From positions 1 through 42,936 of the forward strand of contig JAFCZJ010000076.1 in NCBI GenBank assembly GCA_019314375.1: DNA of 42,936 bases, in the 5' to 3' direction. This document shows positions 8,574 to 16,664 of this stretch, in pieces. A program made the position numbers and the translations under genes. The first letter of the stretch is position 1, and each line of letters opens with the position of its first letter. The notes below the pieces were generated by a model that saw only the letters and a program-made list of their open reading frames with translations, was not told where the DNA came from and ran no database searches. This stretch comes from Deltaproteobacteria bacterium (GTDB lineage Bacteria; Myxococcota; B64-G9).

Positions 8574-9332
8574 ATGAGCAAAAATGTGCACATTGGCAAT
8601 TGGCCCCGTTCTTCTCGGTGGCCCATCGCTGGCGCACTGATCGGATTCACAATGCCCTTTGGCCTGGTGCTGTTGTATGCGGCGCGGTCGGGGCAGGTGC
8701 CGACACTTCATTGGATGGCTCGCGAAGTGGCATCTCGACCGTTTGTTTACGCCTATATCACCTTGTCCAGTCTTGTTGTTTTTTTGCTTCTTGGGCGTCG
8801 TATTGGCGGACAACTCGACAGGTGGCAGGTTCTGTCATGTACCGACTCACTCACAGGCCTGTGGAATCGTCGATTGTTGAGCGATCGAATTGCCGAGGAG
8901 CTAAAAAGAGGAGACCGGCAAGGCCCATCCTTGGCGGTCCTCTTCGTCGATGTCGACAGGTTAAAGCAGATCAATGACGGCCAGGGTCACGCCGCTGGTG
9001 ATTCCGCAATTTGTTTCGTGGCAGACTGCCTCAAGCAGACCTGCCGGATTACGGATTTTATCGCACGCTATGGCGGGGACGAGTTTGCGATCGTCGCCCC
9101 GGGTCTCGACAGTCAGAATGCCAAGATGCTGGCCGAGCGCATCCGTTCGGTCGTTTCCAAGGGATCCGAATCATGCTCAAAAACGCCTGATTCAGAGATG
9201 TCGGTGTCGATCGGTGTCGTTGAGGTAAAGGAACCATCCGGGGTCCAACCCCTGTCGGTTTTGGAAGCGGCAGACAAGGAGCTTCATGCGGCAAAGATCA
9301 CTCGCAACTGCGTCAAAACTGAAGTTTTGTAG
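8574..9332 (+). CDS. Membrane-bound diguanylate cyclase (GGDEF)
   Basis: A 252-residue protein. GGAGG lies 5 bases before the ATG. Two membrane segments (about 17-37 and 57-75) flank a short loop, so there is no real periplasmic sensor domain. Residues 90-250 form the GGDEF domain: D-S-L-T-G-L-W-N-R-R at the start, metal-binding F-V-D-V-D, the active-site loop G-G-D-E-F intact at 167-171, and the inhibitory site R-I-T-D exactly five residues before it (158-161). It should make cyclic di-GMP from two GTP and be subject to product inhibition. The sigma-54 promoter upstream and the adjacent kinase/NtrC pair suggest phosphorelay control of its expression. Confidence 0.94.
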   Translation: MSKNVHIGNWPRSSRWPIAGALIGFTMPFGLVLLYAARSGQVPTLHWMAREVASRPFVYAYITLSSLVVFLLLGRRIGGQLDRWQVLSCTDSLTGLWNRRLLSDRIAEELKRGDRQGPSLAVLFVDVDRLKQINDGQGHAAGDSAICFVADCLKQTCRITDFIARYGGDEFAIVAPGLDSQNAKMLAERIRSVVSKGSESCSKTPDSEMSVSIGVVEVKEPSGVQPLSVLEAADKELHAAKITRNCVKTEVL

Positions 9333-9364
9333 GGATGTTGAGCGCGGGATGTTGAGCGCGGGAT
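9332..9364. repeat. 14-base direct repeat
   Basis: The unit GGGATGTTGAGCGC occurs twice in tandem followed by a partial third copy (GGGAT), starting in the diguanylate cyclase stop codon. It could be replication slippage. No function is apparent. Confidence 0.6.
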
Positions 9365-9400
9365 TGACAAGCTTGGCGGTCAGATGCGAGCCTTGTCGAC

Positions 9401-10810
9401 ATGTCCATTGCCGAATTCCTACAGAGTGTTGACGGCTTCACGGGTATCGAGGCTGTTGAGATGGCCAACATCGCGCGCTCGGCCAGGGCGAAATTCTATG
9501 GCCACGGCGATTACCTCATGCGTCGGGGCGATCCGGGCGACACCATGCACATCCTGCAGGAGGGGCGGGTGCGTGTGCTCTTGCTGGATGATGCAGGCCA
9601 GGAGAAGTCGGTCGTTTTTCTCGGGCCGGGTGAAGTGCTCGGCGAGATGGCTCTGTTGACCGGCGAGCCCCGGGTGGCCGATGTGGTGGCCGACGGGCCG
9701 GTGACTTCCGTCGTGTTCCAACGAGACATCATTCAGCCACTACTTGAAGAGTATCCCGTCTTGGCCGGATTTCTGACCGAGATCTTGGGCCAGCGCCTGG
9801 AGGCCCGTGGCGGCATCGAAAAGGTGGGCAAGTATCGCCTCTTGGGCAAGCTTGGGGAGGGCAGCACTGGCAAGGTCTACGAGGCCTTGCATCCTGGGCT
9901 CAATCGGGTCGTGGCGATCAAGATGCTTTCTCATAGCCTGGTCTACGACCCCCAGTTCCGGGATCGTTTTTTGGAAGAGGCACGCACCGTGGCCGGCTTT
10001 ACGCATCCCAACATCGTGCAGGTCTTCGATATTGAGAATGCCTACGCCACTGTTTTCATCGTCATGGAGAAACTCTCGGGCCACGATCTGAGCTGGCTGA
10101 TGCGCAAGGAAGGAAAACTGGAGCCCCATCGGGCGGCCTCCATCCTGAGGCAGGTGGGGTCGGCTTTGGCCTACGCCCATGCCAGGGGTTTTGCCCACCG
10201 GGATGTCAAGCCCGCCAATGTGGCCATCGACAATAATCGTGTGGCCAAGTTGATGGATTTCGGCTTGGCCAGGCCTATTCCAGAGGACGCGGAGGGCAAG
10301 CGTTCCAGCACCGTGGATGGGACACCTCAGTACATCGCGCCGGAAACGGCCTTGGGCCACTCCGGGGATGGCAGAGTGGACATCTACGCCCTGGGGGTTG
10401 TGGCTTTCGAGATGCTGACGGGAAGGCTGCCTTTCAAGGCGGACACGGTGCGCGCCATGTTGCGAGCTCATGTGTATGAACAACCCGCGGATATTCGCAA
10501 GCTGGTGCCGGATGTGCCGGAGCGCCTGGCTGAATTCATCCAGGGAGCCTTACACAAGAAGCCGGACAAGCGGTTGGCGGATTGGGATCGCATCCTCATG
10601 TTGCTGGACATGGAGGGCGAGGCACCTGCCGTCTGGTCGAATGCCCAGGAACAGATCCTGCGCATTCGATACCAGCCGACCATGTCCGAGCGGGTGGACA
10701 AGGCGATGGAAAAACTGGTGACTGATTTGCATCCCCTGGAGGGGGTGGAGGTGGCCACTGGACATGTGACGCCGGCTGGAGTTTATGGCCGAGAAGGAGA
10801 TCAAGAATGA
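9401..10810 (+). CDS. cNMP-binding-domain Ser/Thr protein kinase (Hanks type)
   Basis: A 469-residue soluble protein. Residues 15-130 form a cyclic-nucleotide-binding-type beta-roll, with G-D-Y-L-M-R-R-G-D-P-G-D and G-E-M-A-L-L-T-G-E-P-R-V-A-D as the phosphate cassette. The Arg is kept, but Asp stands where cAMP/cGMP binders usually have Ser/Thr, so the ligand is uncertain. Residues 142-410 form a eukaryote-like kinase: G-x-G-x-x-G-K-V, A-I-K-M-L, catalytic H-R-D-V-K-P-A-N, D-F-G-L-A, then a T-P-Q-Y-I-A-P-E activation segment. All catalytic residues are present. No transmembrane segment is seen. The last four bases overlap the AAA+ gene (ATGA), so the ATPase is the likely partner or substrate. 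The ribosome site before the ATG is weak. Confidence 0.93.
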   Translation: MSIAEFLQSVDGFTGIEAVEMANIARSARAKFYGHGDYLMRRGDPGDTMHILQEGRVRVLLLDDAGQEKSVVFLGPGEVLGEMALLTGEPRVADVVADGPVTSVVFQRDIIQPLLEEYPVLAGFLTEILGQRLEARGGIEKVGKYRLLGKLGEGSTGKVYEALHPGLNRVVAIKMLSHSLVYDPQFRDRFLEEARTVAGFTHPNIVQVFDIENAYATVFIVMEKLSGHDLSWLMRKEGKLEPHRAASILRQVGSALAYAHARGFAHRDVKPANVAIDNNRVAKLMDFGLARPIPEDAEGKRSSTVDGTPQYIAPETALGHSGDGRVDIYALGVVAFEMLTGRLPFKADTVRAMLRAHVYEQPADIRKLVPDVPERLAEFIQGALHKKPDKRLADWDRILMLLDMEGEAPAVWSNAQEQILRIRYQPTMSERVDKAMEKLVTDLHPLEGVEVATGHVTPAGVYGREGDQE

Positions 10811-12192
10811 GCGGTGGCATCCACGACACCCTGGTTGGCATGGAGCCTGTGGTTTTAGATGAACCGATTGACGGCGTGGCCTCTCGAGAGCCGGCTAAGA
10901 TGACTCCGGTGCGTCGCCCTCGGAAGGAAAATGAGGCACCCTTTTTGCCTCAGGCTCCGGATTCGATGCGTGGGACCGGCTTGAGTCGGTCTTATATGGA
11001 GGAGTTGGTGCTCAAGCATTTCTTTCAGGCAGGCGATCTGCGCGGTTCGGATGTGGCGAGGCGCACCTGTTTGCCCAATTCCATCGTCGAAGAGCTCCTG
11101 ACTCACTTGCGCAAGCAAAAATTTCTGGACCTCAAGGGTTCGGGCGGTATCGGTCTTGGCCACTCGAGCATGATCTTCTCCATGACGGAAGCCGGCTTCA
11201 GCTATTGTGAACACACGATGGAGCGGGACCAATACGTGGGCCCGGCACCGGTGCCTTTTCGATACTACCTGCAGGCGGTGGCTGCCCAGAGCATTCGAGG
11301 CGGTTCTCTGCAAAGGGCGGATATTGAGGATCACTTTGGTGATTTGGTGTTGAAAGACGATGTCTTCGACTCCATCGGTCCCGCCATGAACAGCGGCAAG
11401 GCCTTGTTCTTTTATGGGCCGCCGGGCAACGGCAAGACCGCAATCTGTGAGCGCATGACCCACTGCTTTGGTGGTGACGTCTTCGTGCCCCATGCGATCA
11501 TCATCGACGACTTCGTCATCAAGCTCTTTGACGAGACCATCCACAAGAAGGCCAAGGCCAAGCGACCACGTGGCCTCGATCATCGCTGGGTTCTCTGTGA
11601 GCGGCCCATGGTGGTGGTAGGTGGCGAACTGCAACTCGAGGACTTGAACCTGACCTATTCTCCGCAGGTCAAGTACTACGAGGCCCCGGTGCAGATGAAG
11701 GCAAACTGCGGCATGTTGCTGGTGGACGACTTCGGTCGACAGACCGTATCACCCAAGGCCTTGCTCAATCGCTGGATCGTGCCCTTGGAGAGCGAGGTGG
11801 ATTATTTGACCATGCACACGGGCAAGAAACTCCGAATTCCATTCGACGTCTTCGTGGTTTTTTCCACCAACCTGGATCCCAAGGAACTGGTGGATGATGC
11901 TTTCTTGCGGCGGGTTCGCTACAAGCTCGAGGTGAGCCGACCGAACCGAGATTTGTTCACGTTGATTTTCAAAGCCGAATGCGGCAAGCGGGATGTGGCT
12001 TGGGATCCGGATCTGGTGAACTATCTCATCGAGCATCACTACACGCCCAACAACCGCCCCTTCAATGCTTGTGAGCCAAGGGATCTACTGGCGCAGGTGC
12101 GCGATCTTTGTGCCTATCGGGGTGTTGCGCCCCAGATGTCCAAAGACGTCTTGGACAGGGTGGCCCATAACTATTTTGTGAAGTTTGACTGA
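10807..12192 (+). CDS. AAA+ ATPase with N-terminal winged-helix region
   Basis: A 461-residue protein. A variable N-terminus (1-60) is followed by a helical, winged-helix-like domain (60-145) containing V-G-P-A-P-V-P. The ATPase core follows, with Walker A G-P-P-G-N-G-K-T near 204, Walker B M-L-L-V-D-D-F-G near 303, sensor-1 F-S-T-N, and R-R-V-R as a possible arginine finger. From memory, related ATPases are found near Flp/Tad pilus genes in Myxococcota; no such genes are visible here. Start overlap with the kinase gene indicates coupled translation. Its substrate is unknown. It converges with the lipoprotein gene at 12202 with only 9 bases between stops. Confidence 0.85.
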   Translation: MSGGIHDTLVGMEPVVLDEPIDGVASREPAKMTPVRRPRKENEAPFLPQAPDSMRGTGLSRSYMEELVLKHFFQAGDLRGSDVARRTCLPNSIVEELLTHLRKQKFLDLKGSGGIGLGHSSMIFSMTEAGFSYCEHTMERDQYVGPAPVPFRYYLQAVAAQSIRGGSLQRADIEDHFGDLVLKDDVFDSIGPAMNSGKALFFYGPPGNGKTAICERMTHCFGGDVFVPHAIIIDDFVIKLFDETIHKKAKAKRPRGLDHRWVLCERPMVVVGGELQLEDLNLTYSPQVKYYEAPVQMKANCGMLLVDDFGRQTVSPKALLNRWIVPLESEVDYLTMHTGKKLRIPFDVFVVFSTNLDPKELVDDAFLRRVRYKLEVSRPNRDLFTLIFKAECGKRDVAWDPDLVNYLIEHHYTPNNRPFNACEPRDLLAQVRDLCAYRGVAPQMSKDVLDRVAHNYFVKFD

Positions 12193-12201
12193 GATGTAGA
12201 T

Positions 12202-12684
12202 TTACAGCGCGTATTTGGCGCAGCCTTCCAGTTGGCCGCTGACCGCGGTGCCGCTGCAATAGGGCGCAGTGGATAGCTCCCGCAGGACAAAGTGCAAGCC
12301 GTTAGATTCCAGGGTGATTTCGGATGTGGGATGGGTGGAGCAGTTGCCCACGTTGGGTCCGTCGTGGACCTCCAGGTTGAGAGAACCGCTGGCTGCTCTT
12401 GGGGTGTCGTTGGGCAAGGTGCCTTCCCATTCGAACTCAAGGCGACCGCCTCCTTCGAAGTAGACTCGAAGGGAGCAAAGGGAGTCCTCGCAGACATTGG
12501 TCAGAGCGTGGCCGGCCAGCCCAATACGACCTTCCACGGCTTGTCCGTCCATTGTGCCCTGGTAGGCCAGTTCGCCGGCCTGGCAGGTCAACAAGCCGGC
12601 ATCTGTGTTTTCCTCTTGGCCACCGGTTCCACAGCCAATCCAAAGCAGGCAGAAGAGCGTCGTGGAGATTGTGCGTATCATCAT
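12202..12684 (-). CDS. Small lipoprotein of unknown function
   Basis: A 160-residue protein with signal peptide and lipobox (W-I-G-C near residue 18). The mature part carries eight cysteines, likely disulfides, and is probably beta-rich. No known domain recognised. Two ATG codons in a row begin the frame, and AAAGG lies just upstream. It is the last gene of a four-gene minus-strand run (15 bases after the membrane-protein gene). Confidence 0.75.
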   Translation of the reverse strand: MMIRTISTTLFCLLWIGCGTGGQEENTDAGLLTCQAGELAYQGTMDGQAVEGRIGLAGHALTNVCEDSLCSLRVYFEGGGRLEFEWEGTLPNDTPRAASGSLNLEVHDGPNVGNCSTHPTSEITLESNGLHFVLRELSTAPYCSGTAVSGQLEGCAKYAL

Positions 12685-12699
12685 GGTGCCTTTCTTTTC

Positions 12700-13533
12700 T
12701 TAGCTTGATTTTCTTCGCCCGAGTAACAGGGCCGGAATCAAGACAAACCCAGCCCAGAGCGCCAGCAGGGCAAGGCCGGCCGAGAGGCGACGTTCGGCGA
12801 CGTCTTCTTCCATCGATGCCTGGTCCGGGTAGGCAGCCACCGCGGTCATGAGTTGAGGTGAAAGCTTCGCGCCGTGTCCCTTCGTGTCCGGATGGTCAAA
12901 CACCATGCGGGCTTGGCGCTCCAGGTACCAGGGGCCGGGTACCAAGTAGAGGCTTGGCGCGCTTTGTCCGGCAGATGGAAATCGATCTTGTATGGCCTTC
13001 CGCCAATCCAAGAGGGCCCAGATGGGTCCTTCGGCCTCGTCTTTGGTTTTCAGCGGCACGAAGGCATAGGTTTCGACATTGCTTCGCTGGATCTCCTTGC
13101 GCGTTTCGGGATCTCGTTCTACCCAGTTGTCTTCAATGCGCAGGTTGACCGCCCCGTCTATGTCGATCCTCATTTGTTTGGCGACGACGACCCGACCCCA
13201 GCCGCATTGTGCCGGATCGGATTTGAGGTTTGTGGCCTCGACTTCGCAGGCTTCTCCGCCGACGCCAAGCCAGAGATAGGGCCACTGGGTTCCCAACACC
13301 GGGCCGGCCAGGATGCCCGTCGAGCCGATGACGATGATCCAGATCCAGTGGGTCAGGGTCTTTCGAAAAACGATGAGCAGAGGCGTGACAAGCAGCAACT
13401 GCCCAAACCAAACACCGAAGAGCAAGGCACCCTGGTCGCTGGCATAGATGGTGAAGGCCGGCGCGATGGCCAAGAGCAGAAAGAAAGAAGAGCCCAACAA
13501 GAGCTTGCCGAGAAAGCGTTTGGTGTAAGACAT
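12700..13533 (-). CDS. Membrane protein of unknown function
   Basis: A 277-residue protein. Hydrophobic helices at about 12-32, 38-56, 62-85 and 250-270 suggest four membrane passes. A soluble domain of about 160 residues lies between the third and fourth and contains several Cys and Trp. The C-terminus is basic (G-R-R-K-S-S), which favours a cytoplasmic end. No family recognised. It starts 9 bases after the methyltransferase gene stop, so it belongs to the same operon; AGGA precedes the ATG by 8 bases. Confidence 0.75.
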   Translation of the reverse strand: MSYTKRFLGKLLLGSSFFLLLAIAPAFTIYASDQGALLFGVWFGQLLLVTPLLIVFRKTLTHWIWIIVIGSTGILAGPVLGTQWPYLWLGVGGEACEVEATNLKSDPAQCGWGRVVVAKQMRIDIDGAVNLRIEDNWVERDPETRKEIQRSNVETYAFVPLKTKDEAEGPIWALLDWRKAIQDRFPSAGQSAPSLYLVPGPWYLERQARMVFDHPDTKGHGAKLSPQLMTAVAAYPDQASMEEDVAERRLSAGLALLALWAGFVLIPALLLGRRKSS

Positions 13534-13542
13534 GGGCTTATC

Positions 13543-14214
13543 CTATCTAGCTGCTGCCGTGGCTGTCCAGCCCAGGCCGTAGATGGTGGTCTGGCGCATG
13601 TAGCGTCCATCGACGTCTACGTCTGAGGGCGCATTCAAATTCGCTATGATGGAAAAGTCGTTTGCGCCCTTGAAGAATCCGCGCTTTGGATCCGCCAAGA
13701 GAATTTTTGCGCCGCTCCGGTGATGCGCTCTAAGCCAGTCGATGATTTGGTTCGTGATGGCTGCATCGTAGCTCATGTCTCCGGCGAGGATCAGGTCGGC
13801 GCTCGTTGTGTCGGGTGCCTGCATGGGATCGCCGTGGCGTCCGCGGACAAGCGTATGGTTGAGGGCGGCATTGAGTCGTAACGCTTCAATGGCGAGTGGG
13901 TCTACGTCCCAGGCTTCGACCTCGATGGCACCGCAGAGAGCGGCCGCGATGGCTTCGATGCCGCCTCCGCAACCGATGTCTAAGACCCTGCGTCCCTTCG
14001 CCAGCTCGGGGTGATCCAAAAGATACCTGGCCAAAGCCTGTCCCCCGGCCCAGGCGAATCCCCAGAAGGGTTCATCCAAGCCCAGTTTCTCGAGGTCCTG
14101 ATCGGATGCGCGCCACAAGGGGCATGCCTCGGTGATGAGGTGCATCCGGATCTCTGGACAGAGAGGGGGAGAGCTGATGCGGGTGTGCTTCAGGATGATT
14201 TGTCGTGGGTCCAC
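13543..14214 (-). CDS. SAM-dependent protein lysine methyltransferase, ETFB-type (EtfBKMT-like)
   Basis: A 223-residue class I methyltransferase starting with GTG. The N-terminus T-R-I-x-x-P-P-L-C-P-E-I-R-x-H-L looks conserved with this family, which supports the GTG start over the internal ATG at 14145. The stretch P-F-W-G-F-A-W-A-G-G-Q-A-L-A-R-Y is characteristic of the ETFB-lysine methyltransferase group. Motif I is D-I-G-C-G-G-G-I-E-A, an acidic W-D-V-D-P follows, and the post-II motif is A-G-D-M-S-Y-D. Members methylate lysines of the electron-transfer flavoprotein beta subunit or ribosomal protein L11; the substrate here is not certain. It lies 6 bases after the amidohydrolase gene, whose family can deaminate S-adenosylhomocysteine, the by-product of this reaction. 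Confidence 0.85.
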   Translation of the reverse strand: MDPRQIILKHTRISSPPLCPEIRMHLITEACPLWRASDQDLEKLGLDEPFWGFAWAGGQALARYLLDHPELAKGRRVLDIGCGGGIEAIAAALCGAIEVEAWDVDPLAIEALRLNAALNHTLVRGRHGDPMQAPDTTSADLILAGDMSYDAAITNQIIDWLRAHHRSGAKILLADPKRGFFKGANDFSIIANLNAPSDVDVDGRYMRQTTIYGLGWTATAAAR

Positions 14215-14220
14215 TGATGC

Positions 14221-15549
14221 TCAGGGTTGATAAAGTTGGATGCGCTTTTGGGGAACTCGCTGAGCGAGCCGGCGCATGGATTGGCCTACTTGTTCGACGA
14301 TCTCGGCTTTGTTCAAGGTGAGGAGTTTTCGGGCGCGCATGAGCCAGCGACCGGCCACCATGACCGAGTCCACGTCGCTCGCGCGGGCTGAGTAAACCAG
14401 GTTGGCGGCCAGGTTGTGGGGAGGCTGCATGTGCAGGCCGTCGGTGTTCACCAGAATCAAGTCCGCGTCCCGGCCTGGGGCCAAATGCCCGAGTTCGTCG
14501 CCGAGACCGTAAACCGTAGCGCTCTCTCGGGTGGCGATGGTCAAGGTTTGGCCCAGGTTCATGCTCTCGGCGCTTTTGGTCTGTTGTTTTTGTGTCATGG
14601 CCATCAGGCGCATGCTCTCAAATAGATCCAGCGTGTTGTTGCTTACGGCGCCATCACTGGCCAGGCCGACGGGCACGCCGGCTTGTCGCATGGCGAGGAT
14701 GGGGGCGGTGCCCATGGCCAATTTGAGATAGGTCTTGGGTGCGTGGGCCACGCCGGTGCCGTGTTTGGCCAGGATGCGTATGTCATCGTCGGTGGCGCCG
14801 CAGGCGTGGGCCACGATGCAGGGATGGTCAAGGATTCCCGCGGCTTCCAGTTGCTGAATGGGGGTCTTGCCGTGTTTTTCCAGGCTGACTTGGGTCTGTT
14901 CCGCGGTTTCGGCTGCATGAATATGCACGCCCAGGCCCAGGCGTTCGGCCCAACCAGCCGTCTCTTTGAGGAAAGTTTGGTCGCAGGTATAGGGGGCGTG
15001 GGGTGCCAGCCAAGTGGTGATGCGTCCGTTGGCGGCACCCTGATAGCGTTCGGCGAAACGGGCGGTGGCTTCAAGTCCGTCCAGGCCGCCGGAGCCGAAA
15101 ACAGCCCAACCCAGCGCGGCACGAGTCCCTGCCTCGGCGACGGCTTGGGCTGCTCGATCCATGTGAAAGTAGTGATCGGCCACAGAGGTCACGCCGGCTT
15201 CGATCATTTCGGCAAGGCCTAAGAGCATGCCCCAGTAAACGTCCTCTGGCTGGAGGTTGCTCTCCAGCGGCCACATGTATTCGTTGAACCAGTCCTCCAG
15301 GTTCACGTCTTCGGCCAGGCCGCGAAAAATGACCATCGGCACATGGGCATGACAATTGATAAAGCCCGGCATGGCCAGCTGCCCACGGGCTTCGACCAAC
15401 TCCTTGCATTGGCCTGGGCTTATCTCGCCCGTGGGCTCCAGGGCCTCAATCTTGCCCTCATGCACGAGAATGTCGCGATGCGACAGGAAATCAACTTGAT
15501 CATCATGTGCTTGCAGGACGGTGCAGTCTTGAAGCAGCAAATCGTTCAA
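14221..15549 (-). CDS. mtaD: Amidohydrolase, MTA/SAH deaminase family
   Basis: A 442-residue product from a TTG at 15549, chosen because GGAGGAG lies 6 bases upstream and the length then fits the family (about 430-445). The open frame continues to 15687 without a ribosome site. Metal and catalytic signatures of the amidohydrolase superfamily are present: N-C-H-A-H, H-I-H-A-A-E-T, V-A-H-A-C-G and L-A-S-D-G-A-V-S-N-N. These and the overall pattern match 5-methylthioadenosine / S-adenosylhomocysteine deaminases, which release ammonia to give the inosyl product. Other nucleoside or guanine deaminases of the same fold cannot be excluded. First gene of a four-gene operon with the methyltransferase. 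Confidence 0.88.
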   Translation of the reverse strand: MNDLLLQDCTVLQAHDDQVDFLSHRDILVHEGKIEALEPTGEISPGQCKELVEARGQLAMPGFINCHAHVPMVIFRGLAEDVNLEDWFNEYMWPLESNLQPEDVYWGMLLGLAEMIEAGVTSVADHYFHMDRAAQAVAEAGTRAALGWAVFGSGGLDGLEATARFAERYQGAANGRITTWLAPHAPYTCDQTFLKETAGWAERLGLGVHIHAAETAEQTQVSLEKHGKTPIQQLEAAGILDHPCIVAHACGATDDDIRILAKHGTGVAHAPKTYLKLAMGTAPILAMRQAGVPVGLASDGAVSNNTLDLFESMRLMAMTQKQQTKSAESMNLGQTLTIATRESATVYGLGDELGHLAPGRDADLILVNTDGLHMQPPHNLAANLVYSARASDVDSVMVAGRWLMRARKLLTLNKAEIVEQVGQSMRRLAQRVPQKRIQLYQP

Positions 15550-15589
15550 CGAGGACTCCTCCGTATTTCGATAATAGAATGCCACAAAG

Positions 15590-15602
15590 CCACTCCGTCC
15601 CC
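15590..15602 (-). repeat. copy of GGGGACGGAGTGG short repeat
   Basis: The minus strand reads GGGGACGGAGTGG, upstream of the amidohydrolase ribosome site. Same core as the copies at 797, 15787 and 27141. Confidence 0.55.
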
Positions 15603-15640
15603 GTAGGAATCTCGAAAAAAGTTTCATATTGAAGCTTGAC

Positions 15641-15661
15641 GATAAGTGGAGTAGACTTATC
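15641..15661. promoter_or_regulatory. Inverted repeat GATAAGT-N7-ACTTATC
   Basis: Perfect 7-base arms around the loop GGAGTAG, about 90 bases upstream of the amidohydrolase start. It is a candidate operator or small hairpin. The loop sequence equals part of the GGGGACGGAGTAG repeat, which may be coincidence. Confidence 0.4.
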
Positions 15662-15718
15662 TTGTTTGTGTGAGAGTGGCCAACCATGGTGGCTGGCTAC
15701 ATGATAATCGATTTGCGT

Positions 15719-15778
15719 GGAGGCGATCTGCCAACCCCGGCCCCCTGTGCGGGTCGCCTCCGCGCAGTTGTTTTTTTT
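15719..15778 (+). terminator. Hairpin followed by T-run (possible terminator)
   Basis: Arms GGAGGCGA (15719-15726) and TCGCCTCC (15754-15761) enclose a 27-base loop; eight T follow at 15771-15778. The gap of nine bases between stem and T-run is not ideal for an intrinsic terminator. No plus-strand gene precedes it, so it could end a small unannotated transcript or be a structural element. Confidence 0.3.
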
Positions 15779-15786
15779 GTCTTTTT

Positions 15787-15801
15787 ACCTACTCTGTCCC
15801 C
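15787..15801 (-). repeat. copy of GGGGACAGAGTAGG short repeat
   Basis: The minus strand reads GGGGACAGAGTAGGT. Intergenic, upstream of the SDR gene. Best match to the copy at 797-811. Confidence 0.6.
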
Positions 15802-15898
15802 AAAAGAATCCAAGATAAGAATCTCAGTAAACGGTTTGCCCTGGCTCGCTTAATTCTGTTAGCCTGCGGGCTTCGAACCTGTGGACTTGGAGGCGGAC

Positions 15899-16648
15899 AT
15901 GGATATTCGTGGACGAAGTGCCATTGTGACCGGCGGAGCGAGTGGCTTGGGCGCTGCCGTGGTGGATGCCCTGCTTGAGCGTGGTGCCAAGGTGGTGGTG
16001 GCGGACCTTCAAGCGCCTAAGCGGGATTTGGGTTCTGACGCCAAGCACGTGACTTGCGATGTGAGTGATGAAGAATCGGTGCAGAAAGTCGTCGATGCGG
16101 CGGTGGCCATGGCTCCATTGGGTGCCTTGTTCAACTGTGCCGGTATTGCTGTGGCTCAGAAGACCGTGGGCAGAAAAGGCCCTCATGACTTGAAGGCCTT
16201 CGCCAAGGTGGTGACCGTCAATCTCGTGGGCAGTTTCAATACCCTCAGGCTTGCTGCCTGGGCCATGAAGGACAACGAGCCCAATGAAGGCGGTGAACGA
16301 GGTGTGGTGGTTAATACCGCCAGCGTTGCAGCCTTCGAGGGTCAGATTGGCCAAGTGGCCTACGCCGCCTCCAAGGGAGGCGTGGTGGCCATGACGCTGC
16401 CCGCTGCCCGCGAACTCGCTCGCACGGGTATTCGCGTCAACACCATCGCTCCTGGTCTTTTTGATACCCCCATGTTGGCGGGTTTGCCGGAAGATGCTCG
16501 CCGGAGTTTGGGCGAACAGGTGCCATTCCCGTCGCGCCTCGGTCATCCCGCCGAGTTCGCCAACATGGCCATGGATATCCTGGAAAATCCCATGCTCAAC
16601 GGAACGGTTATTCGCTTGGACGGCGCTTTGCGCATGGGCCCCAAGTGA
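15899..16648 (+). CDS. Short-chain dehydrogenase/reductase, 3-hydroxyacyl-CoA dehydrogenase type-2-like
   Basis: A 249-residue product from the ATG at 15899, chosen because GGAGG sits 5 bases upstream; a GTG 18 bases earlier is less likely. Rossmann signature [12 protein letters not shown] at the end of strand 4, catalytic Ser in N-T-A-S-V and the Y-A-A-S-K pair are all present. Overall it resembles HSD17B10-type 3-hydroxyacyl-CoA dehydrogenases, NAD-dependent enzymes of fatty-acid and branched-chain amino-acid degradation. The exact substrate cannot be told. The POT transporter gene starts 16 bases downstream. Confidence 0.9.
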   Translation: MDIRGRSAIVTGGASGLGAAVVDALLERGAKVVVADLQAPKRDLGSDAKHVTCDVSDEESVQKVVDAAVAMAPLGALFNCAGIAVAQKTVGRKGPHDLKAFAKVVTVNLVGSFNTLRLAAWAMKDNEPNEGGERGVVVNTASVAAFEGQIGQVAYAASKGGVVAMTLPAARELARTGIRVNTIAPGLFDTPMLAGLPEDARRSLGEQVPFPSRLGHPAEFANMAMDILENPMLNGTVIRLDGALRMGPK

Positions 16649-16664
16649 GTAAAGAGAGGTCGGC

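Larger units (their letters stand above)
15550..15898. other. Divergent intergenic region with repeats and hairpins
   Basis: 349 bases between divergent genes. It holds two copies of the GGGGAC(A/G)GAG motif (15590-15602 and 15787-15801, minus-strand orientation), a short inverted repeat (15641-15661) and a longer hairpin followed by eight T (15719-15778). No protein-coding frame with a credible start was found. Confidence 0.6.

Noticed and set aside
15550..15780. SAH or SAM riboswitch before the amidohydrolase gene
   Set aside because: Hairpins exist, but I could not match the conserved bases of the known SAM or SAH riboswitch classes on the minus strand.
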